Positions 23,082-33,707 of a stretch of DNA of 64,000 nt are shown here, piece after piece. The DNA comes from Agelas oroides (lineage: Eukaryota > Porifera > Demospongiae > Agelasida > Agelasidae). Positions within the stretch are counted from its first letter, which is position 1. The number at the start of each line of letters is the position of its first letter. A program made the position numbers and the translations under genes. The notes under the pieces are model-generated. The model was given only the letters and a program-made list of their open reading frames with translations. It searched no databases and had not been told where the DNA came from. Location: contig OX422185.1 of NCBI GenBank assembly GCA_949130485.1, forward strand, positions 7,603,127-7,667,126, written 5' to 3'.

Positions 23082-24474
23082 CCAACACCTAATTGAATTG
23101 AAACACGCCTACAGCAAAGAGCTTTCTTGGTTATTGCCCTTCCCTGGAGATTGGCACATCTTGAAGAATTTTCAACCGGTGTTATTTAAAGCATATTATG
23201 ATGCAGGTCTAAAGGACATTGCACAAAAATGTGGGTTCAAAGCATCTACACTAACATCCTTGTCTCAGTGCTCCAATTGGAGAATTACACATAATTTTAT
23301 TATGCAGGTAAGTGAAGCAATATACCGATGTATGTTGGCTACTTTCATGCAGCATCGCAATGAACTTGACCTGCGTTCTTTTCCAAGTCATCATTTCCTC
23401 TCAGCTCAAATTGAAGCAGCCATAGCTGACCGGCTAGAGGATTGCTACAATTTTTCATGTCCATCAGATGTCAGAGGCATAATCATTGCCATTCAAAACA
23501 TGCTTTCAAAAGACTTTAAGTCTTTGGAGGATGAATTCATGCAATTTGTAACACACTTTTCAGAAATTGATGCTACATGGCGTTTCTGGCTTCGTTTTAT
23601 AATTGAAGATTTTGCTTCATACTTGGCACTGTTCATCGGGGTACGCACAAGGTCATGGAACTTGCGCATGGCTGGAGTAAAAGAGATGGCACCTCTATTT
23701 GTGGTATTTGACAGACCTACTTACCGCAAGTTAATACCACACCATTTGACTGAAGTACTTCTTATGCCAAATGAAGTTTTACTACACCTAAAACATGGAG
23801 CATTCTCTGCATCCATTACAGACAGGTCCATGCATTGTGAAGCACTTGATGAAGTGCATGAAATGAAAATTAACAAAGAAGCCAAGAGCATGGTTGTCAG
23901 ACCAACTGATGACAATATGCACAGATTATCAAACTCCTTACCTTTCATGGCTAGGATGGCAGCTACTTTCACAAAGGAATTGTTTCCAGAACGCCTTTCT
24001 ACCTCAGTACAAGATGCAATCTGTGGTAAAGTTTCCACCACAATCTTAAAGGTTGAAGAAAACATCAGAATGATGATACAAGTGGTAACTGGAAGTGGAA
24101 TGTTTGAAGTGGTTACTGAAAACCGAGGTTTGTGGAATTACTTCACACAAACACAAGCAAGCCCAGAACAATCCCATGACCTTCTCGCTTTCAGAAAAAT
24201 TGGCCAAACACACCTCAATGGTTTCATCAACAGTAGTATCCTACACACACATAGTGCCCAAGCTCCAAACCAAACACACCGCCTTAAAACATTCTCAACT
24301 TCTACTAAAGAGAAAGAACGTCACAAACAGATTGAAAGGGAAGAGAAGCTAATACAAATGTGCATGAAAAAACAAATAGCTATGGCTGAGGAAAACCCTT
24401 TAAAAAGAGGAACAATAAACACTTATAGCAGACTACCCCGTGCCATTGTTGATCAAGATGGGCTTCTCTATTAA
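23082..24474 (+). CDS. Cys-rich transposase-like protein, C-terminal block
   Basis: Continues the protein as QHLIELKHAYSKELSWLLPF then PGDWHILKNFQPVLFKAYYD and AGLKDIAQKCG. The GDWH-L-N-Q pattern followed by a conserved helical region recurs in large uncharacterised invertebrate proteins that I associate with transposon-derived families (possibly DUF6589-like). Later parts include CSNWRITHNFIMQ, WRFWLRFIIEDFASYLALF and a basic, charged tail (STKEKERHKQIEREEKL) ending RAIVDQDGLLY before TAA. About 464 codons; the whole three-block protein would be about 1300 residues. No flanking terminal repeats were found, so transposon or domesticated gene is undecided. Confidence 0.6.
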
Positions 24475-24825
24475 ACTTCTGGTGTGTTCTGTTCGTGTCT
24501 CAATATGAACATGCTGAGCCTCATCTACAACCACTTCCAGCTTCTCAAAACTGCTGAGCTGTTCTTTTTGCATTCTGCAAGACTGTCACATGATGGATAG
24601 GTGACTGTATTGTAGCCTAGATAGGGAAAAAGCTTGGAATGGAGGTCGGTGTCAATACCGCTTTTGTGGCTCTTATTGCAACCATGTCGGTGTCAATAGC
24701 TATTCCGTGGCTCTTATTGCCACCAGAAGTCGGTGTCAATAGACACGGCCAAAAACAAATAAAATTTACAAAGTGTCTATAATTCACTGATAGTCGTGTA
24801 GCTACATGAATGCCTATTTGGCACC

Positions 24826-24917
24826 GAAGCCGCCGGTGTCAATCTACTTGGCAATGTGTGACACCATGTCAATCTATTGACAGTCAGATTGTCAAGTAGA
24901 TTGACACCGCCGGCTTC
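24826..24917. repeat. Hairpin with roughly 29-bp arms
   Basis: GAAGCCGCCGGTGTCAATCT and the following ACTTG pair with CAAGT and AGATTGACACCGCCGGCTTC, loop of about 35 bp. The arm core GGTGTCAAT is the same word repeated at 24645, 24686 and 24729, so hairpin and tandem units share an origin, probably a decayed foldback element. Confidence 0.8.
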
Positions 24918-25099
24918 ATACACAAGACGGTACAGCGCGCTAGTTGTCTGGAGTGGTTAGTGGCCTGACTGTTAAGGGCTCTTGCCGGGTTTTAGGCTAT
25001 AAGATCAGAGAATTCCTTTTTGTTGTTAACCAACACCTTTTACTTTATCCCAGTTTGGTTGGTCAGTGAGGGCCTGAGTGTGAGATAACTGTTACCTTA

Positions 25100-25560
25100 G
25101 TTTACCACTCTAGAGTGATGCAGCACACAACCAGTAATTTAGTCTGGCTAAGACCAAAGCTGTTTTCTGTTTGTCATTCAAGAAGTTAATAGAACTCAAT
25201 GTGGGTTCGGTGAGAATACAAATACTGCAATAACATTACAGGATGTGAGCTTGCATGCTATTCGAATTCGCTTTTGCATTTGATGCTCTGCCCTTCTAGC
25301 AAACCTGGATGATAAGCTGCAAGTCAGAAATTTAAGTAACGCGTGGCCCTGAATGTGCATGGTGCGAGGTAGTTATTGCCTACCCTTCAATTGCAGGAGT
25401 TAAGCAAAATGTTGGCAGCACCAGGCTAGTGCCAAGTTTACCGAACCACATTCCAAAACCAAAAAGTAATATGATGATTTCTATTAGTGTTTCTGTACTG
25501 TGAGTTGAGGAAAATCCAAGTGGGTGGTGCACATGAAACAGGAAATTTCCTGCTTTGGTC
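25100..25560. repeat. Dispersed repeat R400, copy 1
   Basis: Matches 29770-29850 (GCAGCACACAAACAGTA and AAGACCAAAGCTGTTTTCTG) and 30395-30800 (CATTTGATGC, AAACCTGGATGA, AAGCTGCAAGTCAGAAA, GGTGCGAGGTAGTT, TACCCTTCAATTGCAGGAG) in the same order and orientation. Copy 1 is contiguous; copy 2 is split by about 545 bp. No coding potential seen. Confidence 0.75.
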
Positions 25561-25693
25561 TAAGCTCCACTTTGTTCCATTGTCTGGCATGGCTAGACCC
25601 ATCCCAAGAGGGAGGTTGCTCTAGCTATTACAAGCTGATAAGGACTATCATTATGATAAGAACATCTTAGGATCACTTTCCACCTCATACATT

Positions 25694-26241
25694 TAGCCTT
25701 GTTCCCAAGCCTTCCCCCGGCTCCAGTTTTTGATCGCTTGCAGTATGCCAGAATGGAGGGAGAAGGCCTGGTGAATCTTACCACGTGATCTGCGGCACAC
25801 AACGTCACAGGTTCTAGACACGAAGACATATTCACATTTATATCTCCAGCTACAGAGAAGCTAGAGAAACGAGACAAGTTCCAGCCGAGAGACAATTCCT
25901 ACCTCTAGAACATAACCGAGTGCGAAGCAGAACCGCTGAAGGATCGTTCCGCTGCAAGCGTTGCAACGCATGTTGTTCGGCAACCCTTCAGAGCTATTCC
26001 TTCTAGCTCGGATATGTTTTGTACGCTTGATGTTGTTCTCCGTCGGCGCTTGTCTTGTCTTCATAGCTAGTACAGAACGCAAGATTGGTCTTCTCCCTAG
26101 CATGGCTATGCATATAAGCGTGACGACATGTGACGCCTGTGCCGCGGATCACATGGTAAGATTCACCAGGCCTTCTCCCTCCGTTTTGCATACTGCAAGC
26201 GATCAAAAACAGGAGCCGGGGAAGGCCTGGGAACGAGGCTA
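25694..26241. mobile_element. Foldback element, TAGCCTCG family, 548 bp
   Basis: TAGCCTTGTTCCCAAGCC at the left and GGCCTGGGAACGAGGCTA at the right, arms complementary for about 130 bp (TTTTGATCGCTTGCAGTATG, AAGATTCACCAGGCCTTCTC). Perfect 8-bp duplication CATACATT at 25686-25693 and 26242-26249. The centre has short frames without domains. Confidence 0.9.
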
Positions 26242-27206
26242 CATACATTATCATTACAGTAGATAATGTTGTGACTTTGCAAAATGAATCTGTGTTAGGC
26301 AGCTGAACCAGATCCTTCCTGCAGGTTAGATCTGGACCCATGAGACTACTTGTTTCACAAGCAGGAAAGGGTGCAGCTGCCAAAATTAAATCAAGCATAC
26401 ATAGACATAGCATCAAATGTTGATTGATAGTACATGTTTGGTACAAACCCACTTCTTTATTCCAGAGGAGGTCTGACAATATCACGTGCGCTACAATTAA
26501 TTGATGTTGAAGGACTAAAAACAGTCAGCACGAGAATTGGAAACACTATACGGCCAAGATGTTGATGGATTTGGGGGGGTTTTACGATACTGAAAGCATC
26601 TCGACAGTCAGAAGTAACTTTGCACGATTTTGTGACTCCCAAACAGCATTTATGTGGCTGTTGAGAGCTAGATGAACGGTGGTGATCAATCTTGAACTGA
26701 TAGACAGCTTCAGCATGGTTGAAAATACCCCCCAACCCAAGTGAACTCAGCTTGCTAGAAGCTTCTGATGCCCAGAAATTGCTGTTGAAGCATTGGAATG
26801 CAGGAGGTTAGCAATTAACTTGACAATCAGGATCACGTGATAATGTATATGACATCACTAGTGTCGGACTTCCTCTGAATTTATTCGTACAAATACCATT
26901 TTCAGAACTTCCATAAATGACTGGTCAGTCATTGCTCTAAATTACATGCGTTTATATTCTAATCTAAAGATCCAATCACAGTAAAGAACCTTGACAAAGT
27001 ACTTGTACATTAGTAGAACTCAATTCTTGTTTGGCTGATATGGCATTCTTTCATCATCATGCTCTGTATGAAAGTAGGGATACATCCCTCGATCAGTGCT
27101 AAGATTGAGTTGCCGGATCCTAACTAGTCCAGCCCATTGTCGTGTGAATTAACATACATATCTACATGCCTACTCTATAGTTATGCATGCATGCATGCAT
27201 GCATGC
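26242..27206. other. Intergenic, no gene seen
   Basis: AT-rich sequence with no repeat or coding signal that I can support, apart from a short GCAT tandem run at about 27184-27206 directly abutting the next element. Confidence 0.45.
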
Positions 27207-27487
27207 CACTGCAAAAACAAATTGGTTATTTTAAGGTTACCTTGGTTGCAGACAAACTGAAGAAACCATGGTTATGTATTGTATATTTTGCAAATTGCAT
27301 AAGGCAGCCAGAGGGGAAGTGTCTCAGACAAGGATGTTGCAGTTAGTAACCACTAAACATCTGTGGTCACACCTGCTTGTATCACAGTACATGCAATAGC
27401 AACCACGATCTTGCAGATATAGTAGCCACTCTGTGAGAGAGTCACCAGCTTTTATCAAAAGCATCATATTTATTTTGAAGCATAGTT

Positions 27488-27934
27488 CTAGCCTGGTTCC
27501 CAGGCCTCCCCCATTTTACCTTCCATTTGCGTTCACAATAATACACAGGAGCAGAAGACCGGTGAAAAACGGGGAAGGTTTGGGAGCATTCATCACGTGA
27601 GTGGACACGACATGGACGTAGGGGGGAAGGGGCTGATAGTCAAAATTAATATGTACGTACTAAATTGAAGGCAAGCTTTTTACCGGTCAAGACGAGTAGT
27701 TTCGATCATGCTAAAGTCTGGTGTCCAATATTGCGGTAAAGCACTTGAACAGATGATCCATTGCGTTGTTTTGGCAGTTGGGCCCCTCCCTTTACATCCA
27801 CCTCACGTCCACCTGATGTCATTCATGTGATGAATGCTCCCAGGCCATCCCCTTTTTTGCCAATCTTCTACTCCCATGTATTATTGTGAACGCAAATGGA
27901 AGGTAAAAACGGGGGAGGCCTGGGAACGAGGCTA
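27488..27934. mobile_element. Foldback element, TAGCCTCG family, 447 bp
   Basis: TAGCCTGGTTCCCAGGCCTC and its inverse GAGGCCTGGGAACGAGGCTA bound arms of over 110 bp (ACCTTCCATTTGCGTTCACA, GAGCATTCATCACGTGA). Perfect 8-bp duplication GCATAGTT at 27480-27487 and 27935-27942. It is inserted in the left half of the CACTGCAAAA-type element, so it is the younger insertion. Confidence 0.9.
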
Positions 27935-28186
27935 GCATAGTTGTAATGCTCCCTCACAGATGTTTTGAGGGTTGTCAGTTGATTTAGGCTCAATTTGCTT
28001 ATGCAATTAGCCTCTATTAATGGGGTTTAAGCAGAGATTAAACCAAGTTTACTGTGGGAGAGTCCTCAGGGCCGAGCTAGCTAGTTGGTGCAGCACGCGC
28101 CAGAAGAGGGCACGTGACAGTTCGTGCCAATTTGCTCCACTGTGAATGTGTTCTTCAACAGAGCAGCTATAGTCTTTCTCCCGCTA

Positions 28187-28525
28187 TGAGGTGACAAGCC
28201 CAATGCATAGCCCCACTGCCCAGAGGTGACAAGCACATCACATAGCCCCACTACTCAGAGGTGACAAGCCCACCACATAGCCCCACTGCTCAGAGGTGAC
28301 AAGCCCACCACGTAGCCCCACGGCAAAGAGGTGACAAGCACATCACATAGCCCCACTGCTCAGAGGTGTCAAGCTCATCACACAGCCCCACTGCTCAGAG
28401 GTGACAAGCCCACCACGTAGCCCCACGGCAAAGAGATGACAAGCACATCACATAGCCCCACTGCTCAGAGGTGTCAAGCTCATCACACAGCCCCACTGCT
28501 CAGAGATGACAAGCCCATCACAGTC
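28187..28525. repeat. 35-bp minisatellite, about 9.5 units
   Basis: Unit near AGAGGTGACAAGCCCACC followed by ACATAGCCCCACTGCTC, with unit starts at 28222, 28257, 28292 and so on. Variants (CACATCACATAG, CCACCACGTAG, CTCATCACACAG) recur in blocks of three units, indicating a 105-bp higher-order duplication around 28292-28500. A CG-containing variant (CCACGGCAAAGAG) marks the repeated block. Confidence 0.9.
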
Positions 28526-28829
28526 CCACCTCTTGCTCAGGCCATTTTACACCTGCCCACAAACCCACCAATTGCTCAGTCAACACCTAGGAATCCATAT
28601 AGGTCACTTAATTAACTCAGGCATGCCCATTTCTTTCATGTGAGCAACCCCTTCCACTGACCAGGCCGCATCTACACAGGCTTACAAACCAGGGAAGGCT
28701 CACCCAGCATCAATCTTCTCATATGGCCACCCAGCTCAGCCAACGGGCACCATAAACGTAGCCCCCCACACTGGTAGACTGGATAGACACCGACAAGCCA
28801 CACACAGTAAACTACGAATTCATGTCTGC

Positions 28830-29450
28830 TCACTACCCGAGAACATAGCCAACAAAATCCTTAAGTTGGACTTTTTTGACATGGCAGAGCTCTGCCCAGA
28901 ATCATGGCTCTTTGAAAGTGAAAGCCAGGAAAAACAGTTATCTTCCCTCTTTAAGAAGTGTAAGCAGCCAGTGACTGACATTCTGGACACAGTGTTTTGC
29001 ATCATACACAGCAGTCCTGGTGGGAAAGTTCCAGGGATGTACCCCACACCTCATGGCCTACATGTTGACTATTATTGGCTGTTATTGCAAGTTTGAAGGC
29101 TATGGGTGGGTTTCCTATGACACAGGATATCGGTGCAGGGCAGCTATCAAAAAGACCCTGAACTGGTCCGGAATAGACTCATCATGTTCACAGGAAGGGC
29201 AAAATCCTCCTTAAGGTGCACGGAATGCTTTGGTGATGATCATGAAGCTGGCCAATGCCCCCACACTCCAAGCCCACTTTTCCAGCTGCCACCAGGGGCA
29301 GCCTACAGCCTACCCAGCAGCCTTTCCCCACAATTATCACCCAGTCCATGGATTCAAGGCCCACCTGTAACCCCTCCACTCACGTGCGGTCTCTTCAATG
29401 CCGATGGAGGCCCAGCACCTTTGTGTTGGACCTCCAGCTGGGTTGGTCAG
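28830..29450 (+). pseudogene. Gag-like ORF fragment of a retroelement (DIRS/Ngaro-like?)
   Basis: Three successive frames give a collinear match to a Gag-like ORF that I recognise from invertebrate tyrosine-recombinase retroelements: MAELCPESWLFESESQEKQL, then GKFPGCTPHLMAYML with FEGYGWVSYDTGYRCRAAI, then MFTGRAKSSLRCTECFGDDH with AGQCP (a Cys/His knuckle), a Pro-rich linker and CGLFNADGG. Frameshifts occur near 28985-29020 and 29190-29200. No reverse transcriptase or recombinase follows, so it is a stranded fragment. Family placement is from memory. Confidence 0.5.
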
Positions 29451-29542
29451 TGTCAGTAGCCACTTTGTGATGATAATTGACACTATTTGTTGGTGTTAGT
29501 AGTGTCAGCCAAATTTATATTAACCAAACTGAAAGATTTAAG

Positions 29543-29622
29543 TAGCCTCGTCCCCAGGCTCTCCCCACATGCAAACAACTGCAAGCGATGGAAAACTGGA
29601 CCGGGTCTGGGAACAAGGTTAT
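29543..29622. mobile_element. Foldback element, TAGCCTCG family, 80 bp
   Basis: TAGCCTCGTCCCCAGGCTCT at the left; TCTGGGAACAAGGTTA at the right. Flanks GATTTAAG (29535-29542) and GATTTGAG (29623-29630) are a 7-of-8 duplication. The interior motif ATGCAAACAACTGCAAGCGA is shared with the split copy at 36005. Confidence 0.75.
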
Positions 29623-29769
29623 GATTTGAGGTGATAGTAGAGGTGGAGGCTCATTCCCAGAATGTCTCCCTGATGATTTTGATTGGATTTTTGGCTGATG
29701 CTCTTGAAATATTTGTCAGTCCACAAATGGCACTGTCGTTGAGTCAACACTTGCCATAAACATTCCTTG

Positions 29770-30800
29770 GTTTTCCACTCTTGAGTGGTGCAGCACACAA
29801 ACAGTACTTTAGTCTTGCTAAGACCAAAGCTGTTTTCTGTTGTTTTTTTTACCCCGCGCATAGGTGGCAAGGTTAAGGAGAGGTCTCACATGACATTACG
29901 TACTGTAACTACAATATTCATGTTAACTCATGGTCATGAGACGCCACAGTACATAAGCTAAGCGGATAAGCGCTTCAAACCCACTTGATACAAACAATCA
30001 GTGGTTAGCTATGTGCCTCCCAGGAGAAAGGCACTGTGTCCGTGACTGCTCAGGAGGAATTCAGTACTCTCTGTACAACGTGCATGTGTTGGAAAATAAT
30101 ATCCTTCCAGTGGATAATTTAACGAGTTCCATGCCTTTTACTGAAACTTTGTAAACTGTCCATGCCTTTTACTGAAAGTTTGTAAACTGTCATCTCTAAT
30201 TTATAACGTATGTGCTATTATCCAGTCCAGCTTGTCATCCATTTTACTGTTATTGGTTCCACCTCTTGAGGTCTAATTATAGGCCTGGGTATGAGGTCAA
30301 TCGCCTCTGTGTCTCTTCCCCAGACCTTTTGCATCGAATGGTCTGGGGACGAGACCAGCACAGCAGCATGCGGGTAAGTATTCTATGAATACACTCTAGT
30401 TCATTGAAGAAGTTATCAGAATTCAATGTGGGCAAGTGGGTGAAAATACAATCACGGCAATAACATCACTGCATGTGACCTTGCATGATTTTCAAATTGG
30501 CTTTTGCATTTGATGCTTGGCCCTTATAACAAACCTGGATGACAAGCTGCAAGTCAGAAAGTTAAATATTGTGTGCCCCTTAATGTGCATGGTGCGAGGT
30601 AGTTGTTGCCTACCCTTCAATTGCAGGAGGTAAGGGAAAGATTGGCACTGGCAGGCTAGCACCAGGTGTACCAAACGATGTTCCACAAACAGTACAGAAG
30701 TAACAATTATGGTAATTTGTGTTAGCATTGTCTGTAGAGTGAGTTGCAGAAAATCAGCGTGGGTGGTGCATGAGAAACAGGAAAACTTCCTACTTGGTTC
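29770..30800. repeat. Dispersed repeat R400, copy 2, interrupted
   Basis: Matches 25100-25560 in two pieces (29770-29850 and 30395-30800) separated by about 545 bp. The interrupting DNA has a direct duplication of about 33 bp (CCATGCCTTTTACTGAAA, at 30130 and 30163) and a short foldback-like pair at about 30280-30355 (GGTATGAGGTC, CTTCCCCAGACC, GGTCTGGGGACGAGACC). Confidence 0.7.
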
Positions 30801-30862
30801 GGGCAAGTGGAAACGCTGAAGTACTGAAACTGAAGTACAGCCAAAGTGAGAAGAAAAGTCGT

Positions 30863-31352
30863 CTATCAGTGTCTAGTGCCTTACTGACTCATGACTGTGC
30901 CTTGCAGCCAAAGGGTGACTGTCTCCAAGTGATGTGAGAGCTGAGTACTGATGCATTGGACTCCAGCGTGCACTAACACAGTCATTTAGCATGACAAGCT
31001 CACAAAGTGAGTGTGGGTCCTATTCCGAGACTACAGTCACTGTGACTCTTTACTCGTGTCTCTGGAGTAGCTTGGGAACTCGTTGAGTCATTGGCAGAGA
31101 TTCTCGGCGAAAAATTATGACAACACTTGCATCTGCATCACTGTCACAAGAACATCAGGAACATAGAGCCTGCATGTACATGTTTGGCCCACTCTTGGTT
31201 TAGGTCTGACCACACTCACTTGCAGTCACATGCATCATGATAGCGACGTTCACTGCACTAGAGCCCAAGATCCGGCTCTCACATCACAGGGATAGGGTCA
31301 CCCCTTGGCTACAAGGCCTGAACACACACAATAAGGCACTAGACACTGATAG
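30863..31352. mobile_element. About 490-bp inverted-repeat element
   Basis: Left CTATCAGTGTCTAGTGCCTT and its inverse AAGGCACTAGACACTGATAG at the right; further complementary blocks are CAGCCAAAGGGTGAC with GTCACCCCTTGGCTA, and GATGTGAGAGC with GCTCTCACATC. No reading frame of note and no clear target duplication. Confidence 0.7.
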
Positions 31353-31935
31353 GCGGCTTGCTGTTAGTAACCACTGAACATCTGTAAGAGAATTACCAGG
31401 TTTTATCAAAAGCGACTCATTTATTTGAAGTGTAGTTGTAGTCACTTCCAAGATGTTCTGAAGGTCGTCAGTTGATTTGGGTAGAGGTTGCTTATGCAGC
31501 TAGCCTCTAATACCAAAAGCAAACTTCTTGTAACCACTGTCTCCTCAGCTTGTCTGCAACCAGAGTAACCACTCATTGGTTAAATCTTTATTTTGGCACT
31601 GTGGAAATCTCTCACTTCTCTCCCACCCACATTCATACCCAGACCTGCATGCAAACATCAACGTTTGTTGTTTGCACTATGGTCAATCCATCATCCTACC
31701 AAACGAACTCATAGTAGTCAAAAGTGTCAAAGACATCGCAATAGTTTTTGCGCTTGACACAGTATAAAACCACTGCTCTTTCTGGGTCAACGAGTCTCTG
31801 CTAGATCTGGGTCACTGAGTGTCCATTATATGGAGTACCAGCGTGTCCACTTTTCAGGGTTTGTGAAGTCTTTGGAGACACGCTCGGGACTTTCAGAATT
31901 GTCGGTTATATCATGAGTGTCCGCTGTTGAGAGGT

Positions 31936-32185
31936 GTCGCATGGCCAGACCCAACCGGAAGGAAGGTTCTCGTCTACTGCCTAACACGAAGTAGCACATA
32001 AGTAGCACAGCTCTGAATAGCTTCACACTTTACATTGCAGTATAGTTTGAAAGCTATATGATAAAAAACAGTAGCAGTTAGTAAGCACTGAGTTAACTGT
32101 CGATGTACTGACTGCACAATACAAACCCGTGGTAGGCAGTGGACAAGACCCTTCTGAGTTGGGTCTGGCCATGCGAGACTAGTTA
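31936..32185. mobile_element. Foldback-like element, TCGCATGGCCAGACCC type
   Basis: TCGCATGGCCAGACCCAAC at 31936 is inverted at 32155-32178 as GTTGGGTCTGGCCATGCGA, followed by GACTAG. The outer GAGACTA matches the general family end. The AGTCTCGCATAGCCAGAC fragment at 20520 is of the same subtype. Target duplication is poor (6 of 8). Confidence 0.6.
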
Positions 32186-32379
32186 AGTGGGGTTTCACTG
32201 TATGGATTATAATTTGGTGTTTGGGGAGGAAAACTGCACAAAGTGTGATGTAGGAGGTCTGGAGGCATGCTCCTCAGGAATTGTGTGTTGAGTGGGGGAG
32301 CACCAACACCGCTGGCACATCGATGTTCGATATTTCACACATACATAAAGTGTGAAGTTAAAACATAAAGGGAGATGGG

Positions 32380-32512
32380 GATGGGGCATTTATGGCTTAA
32401 ATGGATGGGGCATTTTATGGCTTAAATGGGTGGGGCATTTATGGCTTAAATGGGTGGGGCATTTATGACTTAAATGGGTGGGGCATTTATGGCTCAAATG
32501 GATGGGGCGGTT
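32380..32512. repeat. 24-26-bp minisatellite, five units
   Basis: Five near-identical units of the form GGGGCATTTATGGCTTAAAT followed by GG(A/G)T. The His-Pro-Thr-His-Leu-Ser repeat on the minus strand is a frame artefact. Confidence 0.9.
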
Positions 32513-32899
32513 AGTTACTGTTTTTGGGATATGCTCAAAAAAATTAAAATACTGGTCTTCAGGGGAGTACCCTTTCCGGTCCTCGCATGACCACGGGTTT
32601 CGGTCCCTTTGAACTCCCGACTTTAGGTCCTCCAATCTGAGAGGTAAAATCTTGCCTAGAACTGTATTCTTTTAGGAGGGAGGGGAAGTACAAGTATTTT
32701 TTTGTTGGGGGGGGGAGAAACTTTGCTCCTGCCCCCCAACAATACATTGATCCCTGCCACTGTCTTGAATCTTAAGTACCTACTTTCAAATGTATAATAT
32801 CACCCAGAATGCAAACATACTAAGGTTGTGAAAGGTTCAGCTCTTTTTGCTGAGTATGCCAAGCTGTGACGTATCTTAACCCTTCTTTCTTTTCAACAG
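32513..32899. other. Region upstream of methyltransferase copy C
   Basis: No coding signal. A G-run near 32706 and an AT-rich stretch precede the pyrimidine tract and AG acceptor at 32898-32899. The first exon of copy C was not found here. Confidence 0.4.
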
Positions 32900-33707
32900 A
32901 TCCACAGAAAAGGTTTTGTTCGGAGAGGACTACCGTGACAATTTCAGTCCCAATGACTACTTGCAAAGTAAATACAGCATCGCAAATCTGGGTCCATTAC
33001 ACCTATTCAAACTGAACTGTTTGCACAAGTTCTACCAGTCCTACCCATCCAGTGCAAAACTCAGGATACTTGACATTGGCAGTGGGCCCGCCATTGCCAA
33101 CATCATTAGTGCTGCACCCTTTGCAGCTGAGATTGTTCTCTCAGAGTATGCAGAGGCAAACCGTTCAGCACTGCTGCAGTGGCTCAACAATGATCCAAAT
33201 GCATTTGATTGGACACATGTCTTCAAACGCATTGTGGTTGATTTTGAGGCCAAGACTGAGGAACAAGTACCAATACGAGCAGAGTTGGTACGCAAAGTAG
33301 TCAAAGCTGTTGTGCCTTGTGATGCTAACCAAGATCCACCAATCCCCACCGAGTACGTGAATCAGTATGACATTGTCACAGATCTTCTGTGCCTTCCTGC
33401 TGCTTGTGCTACAAGAGAAGATTACACAGCTGCATTAATCAGGCTGCATGCTCTCCTTAAGCCTGGTGGCAAGATTGTGCTGTACACACCTGAATCTGAG
33501 GACGCACCAACCCCAGTCTCATATCCAGTAGGGCCTCATAATTTTTTTTCCTTGCGTCTCTCAAGGGATGTCATTTTCAAGTCACTCGAACACGCTGGCT
33601 TTCATGACGTGAAGACAACAGCACAAACAAGAGAAGATTTAGGGTTACCTGATGACTTTGTTCCACATCTTGTTGCCCTTAGTTTTATAACTGCTAGTAA
33701 GCTGTAG
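32900..33707 (+). CDS. NNMT/PNMT/TEMT-like methyltransferase, main exon (copy C)
   Basis: Starts after the acceptor AG at 32898-32899 with STEKVLFGEDYRDNFSPNDY and runs open to the TAG at 33705-33707 (about 268 residues). The SAM motif ILDIGSGP, the LSEYAEANRSALLQWLN region, PCDANQDPPIPTEYVNQYDI, LLCLPAACATREDYTAAL and GGKIVLYTPESED are all intact. Compared with copy A it keeps the usual LLKPGGK, whereas copy A reads LLKPAGK. Same intron phase and position as copies A and B. Probably a functional small-molecule methyltransferase; the substrate is not inferable. Confidence 0.87.

Larger units (their letters stand above)
24475..25693. other. Intergenic with short repeats, no gene seen
   Basis: Holds a three-unit imperfect repeat of about 42 bp at 24641-24745 (GTCGGTGTCAATA and GTGGCTCTTATTGC blocks), a strong hairpin at 24826-24917, and from 25100 a copy of a dispersed repeat shared with 29770-30800. 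No convincing coding frame. Confidence 0.5.
27207..31606. mobile_element. Possible interrupted copy of the CACTGCAAAA element
   Basis: The left part (27207-27480 and 27935-28030) opens with CACTGCAAAAACAAATTGG, followed by AGTAACCACTAAACATCTGTG and TTTTATCAAAAGC. The right part (31365-31606) carries CCAGGTTTTATCAAAAGCG, GCTTATGCAGCTAGCCTCTAA and TTGTCTGCAACCAGAGTAACC, the arrangement seen at the right side of the 19961-21258 element. The span between holds unrelated insertions. Whether the two halves are one element or two neighbours is uncertain. Confidence 0.4.

Noticed and set aside
28187..28525. CRISPR array
   Set aside because: Units are contiguous 35-bp tandem repeats without unique spacers, in an animal genome context.
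32916..32918. Translation start of methyltransferase copy C at this codon
   Set aside because: Also TTG and preceded by in-frame homologous codons back to the acceptor at 32898-32899.
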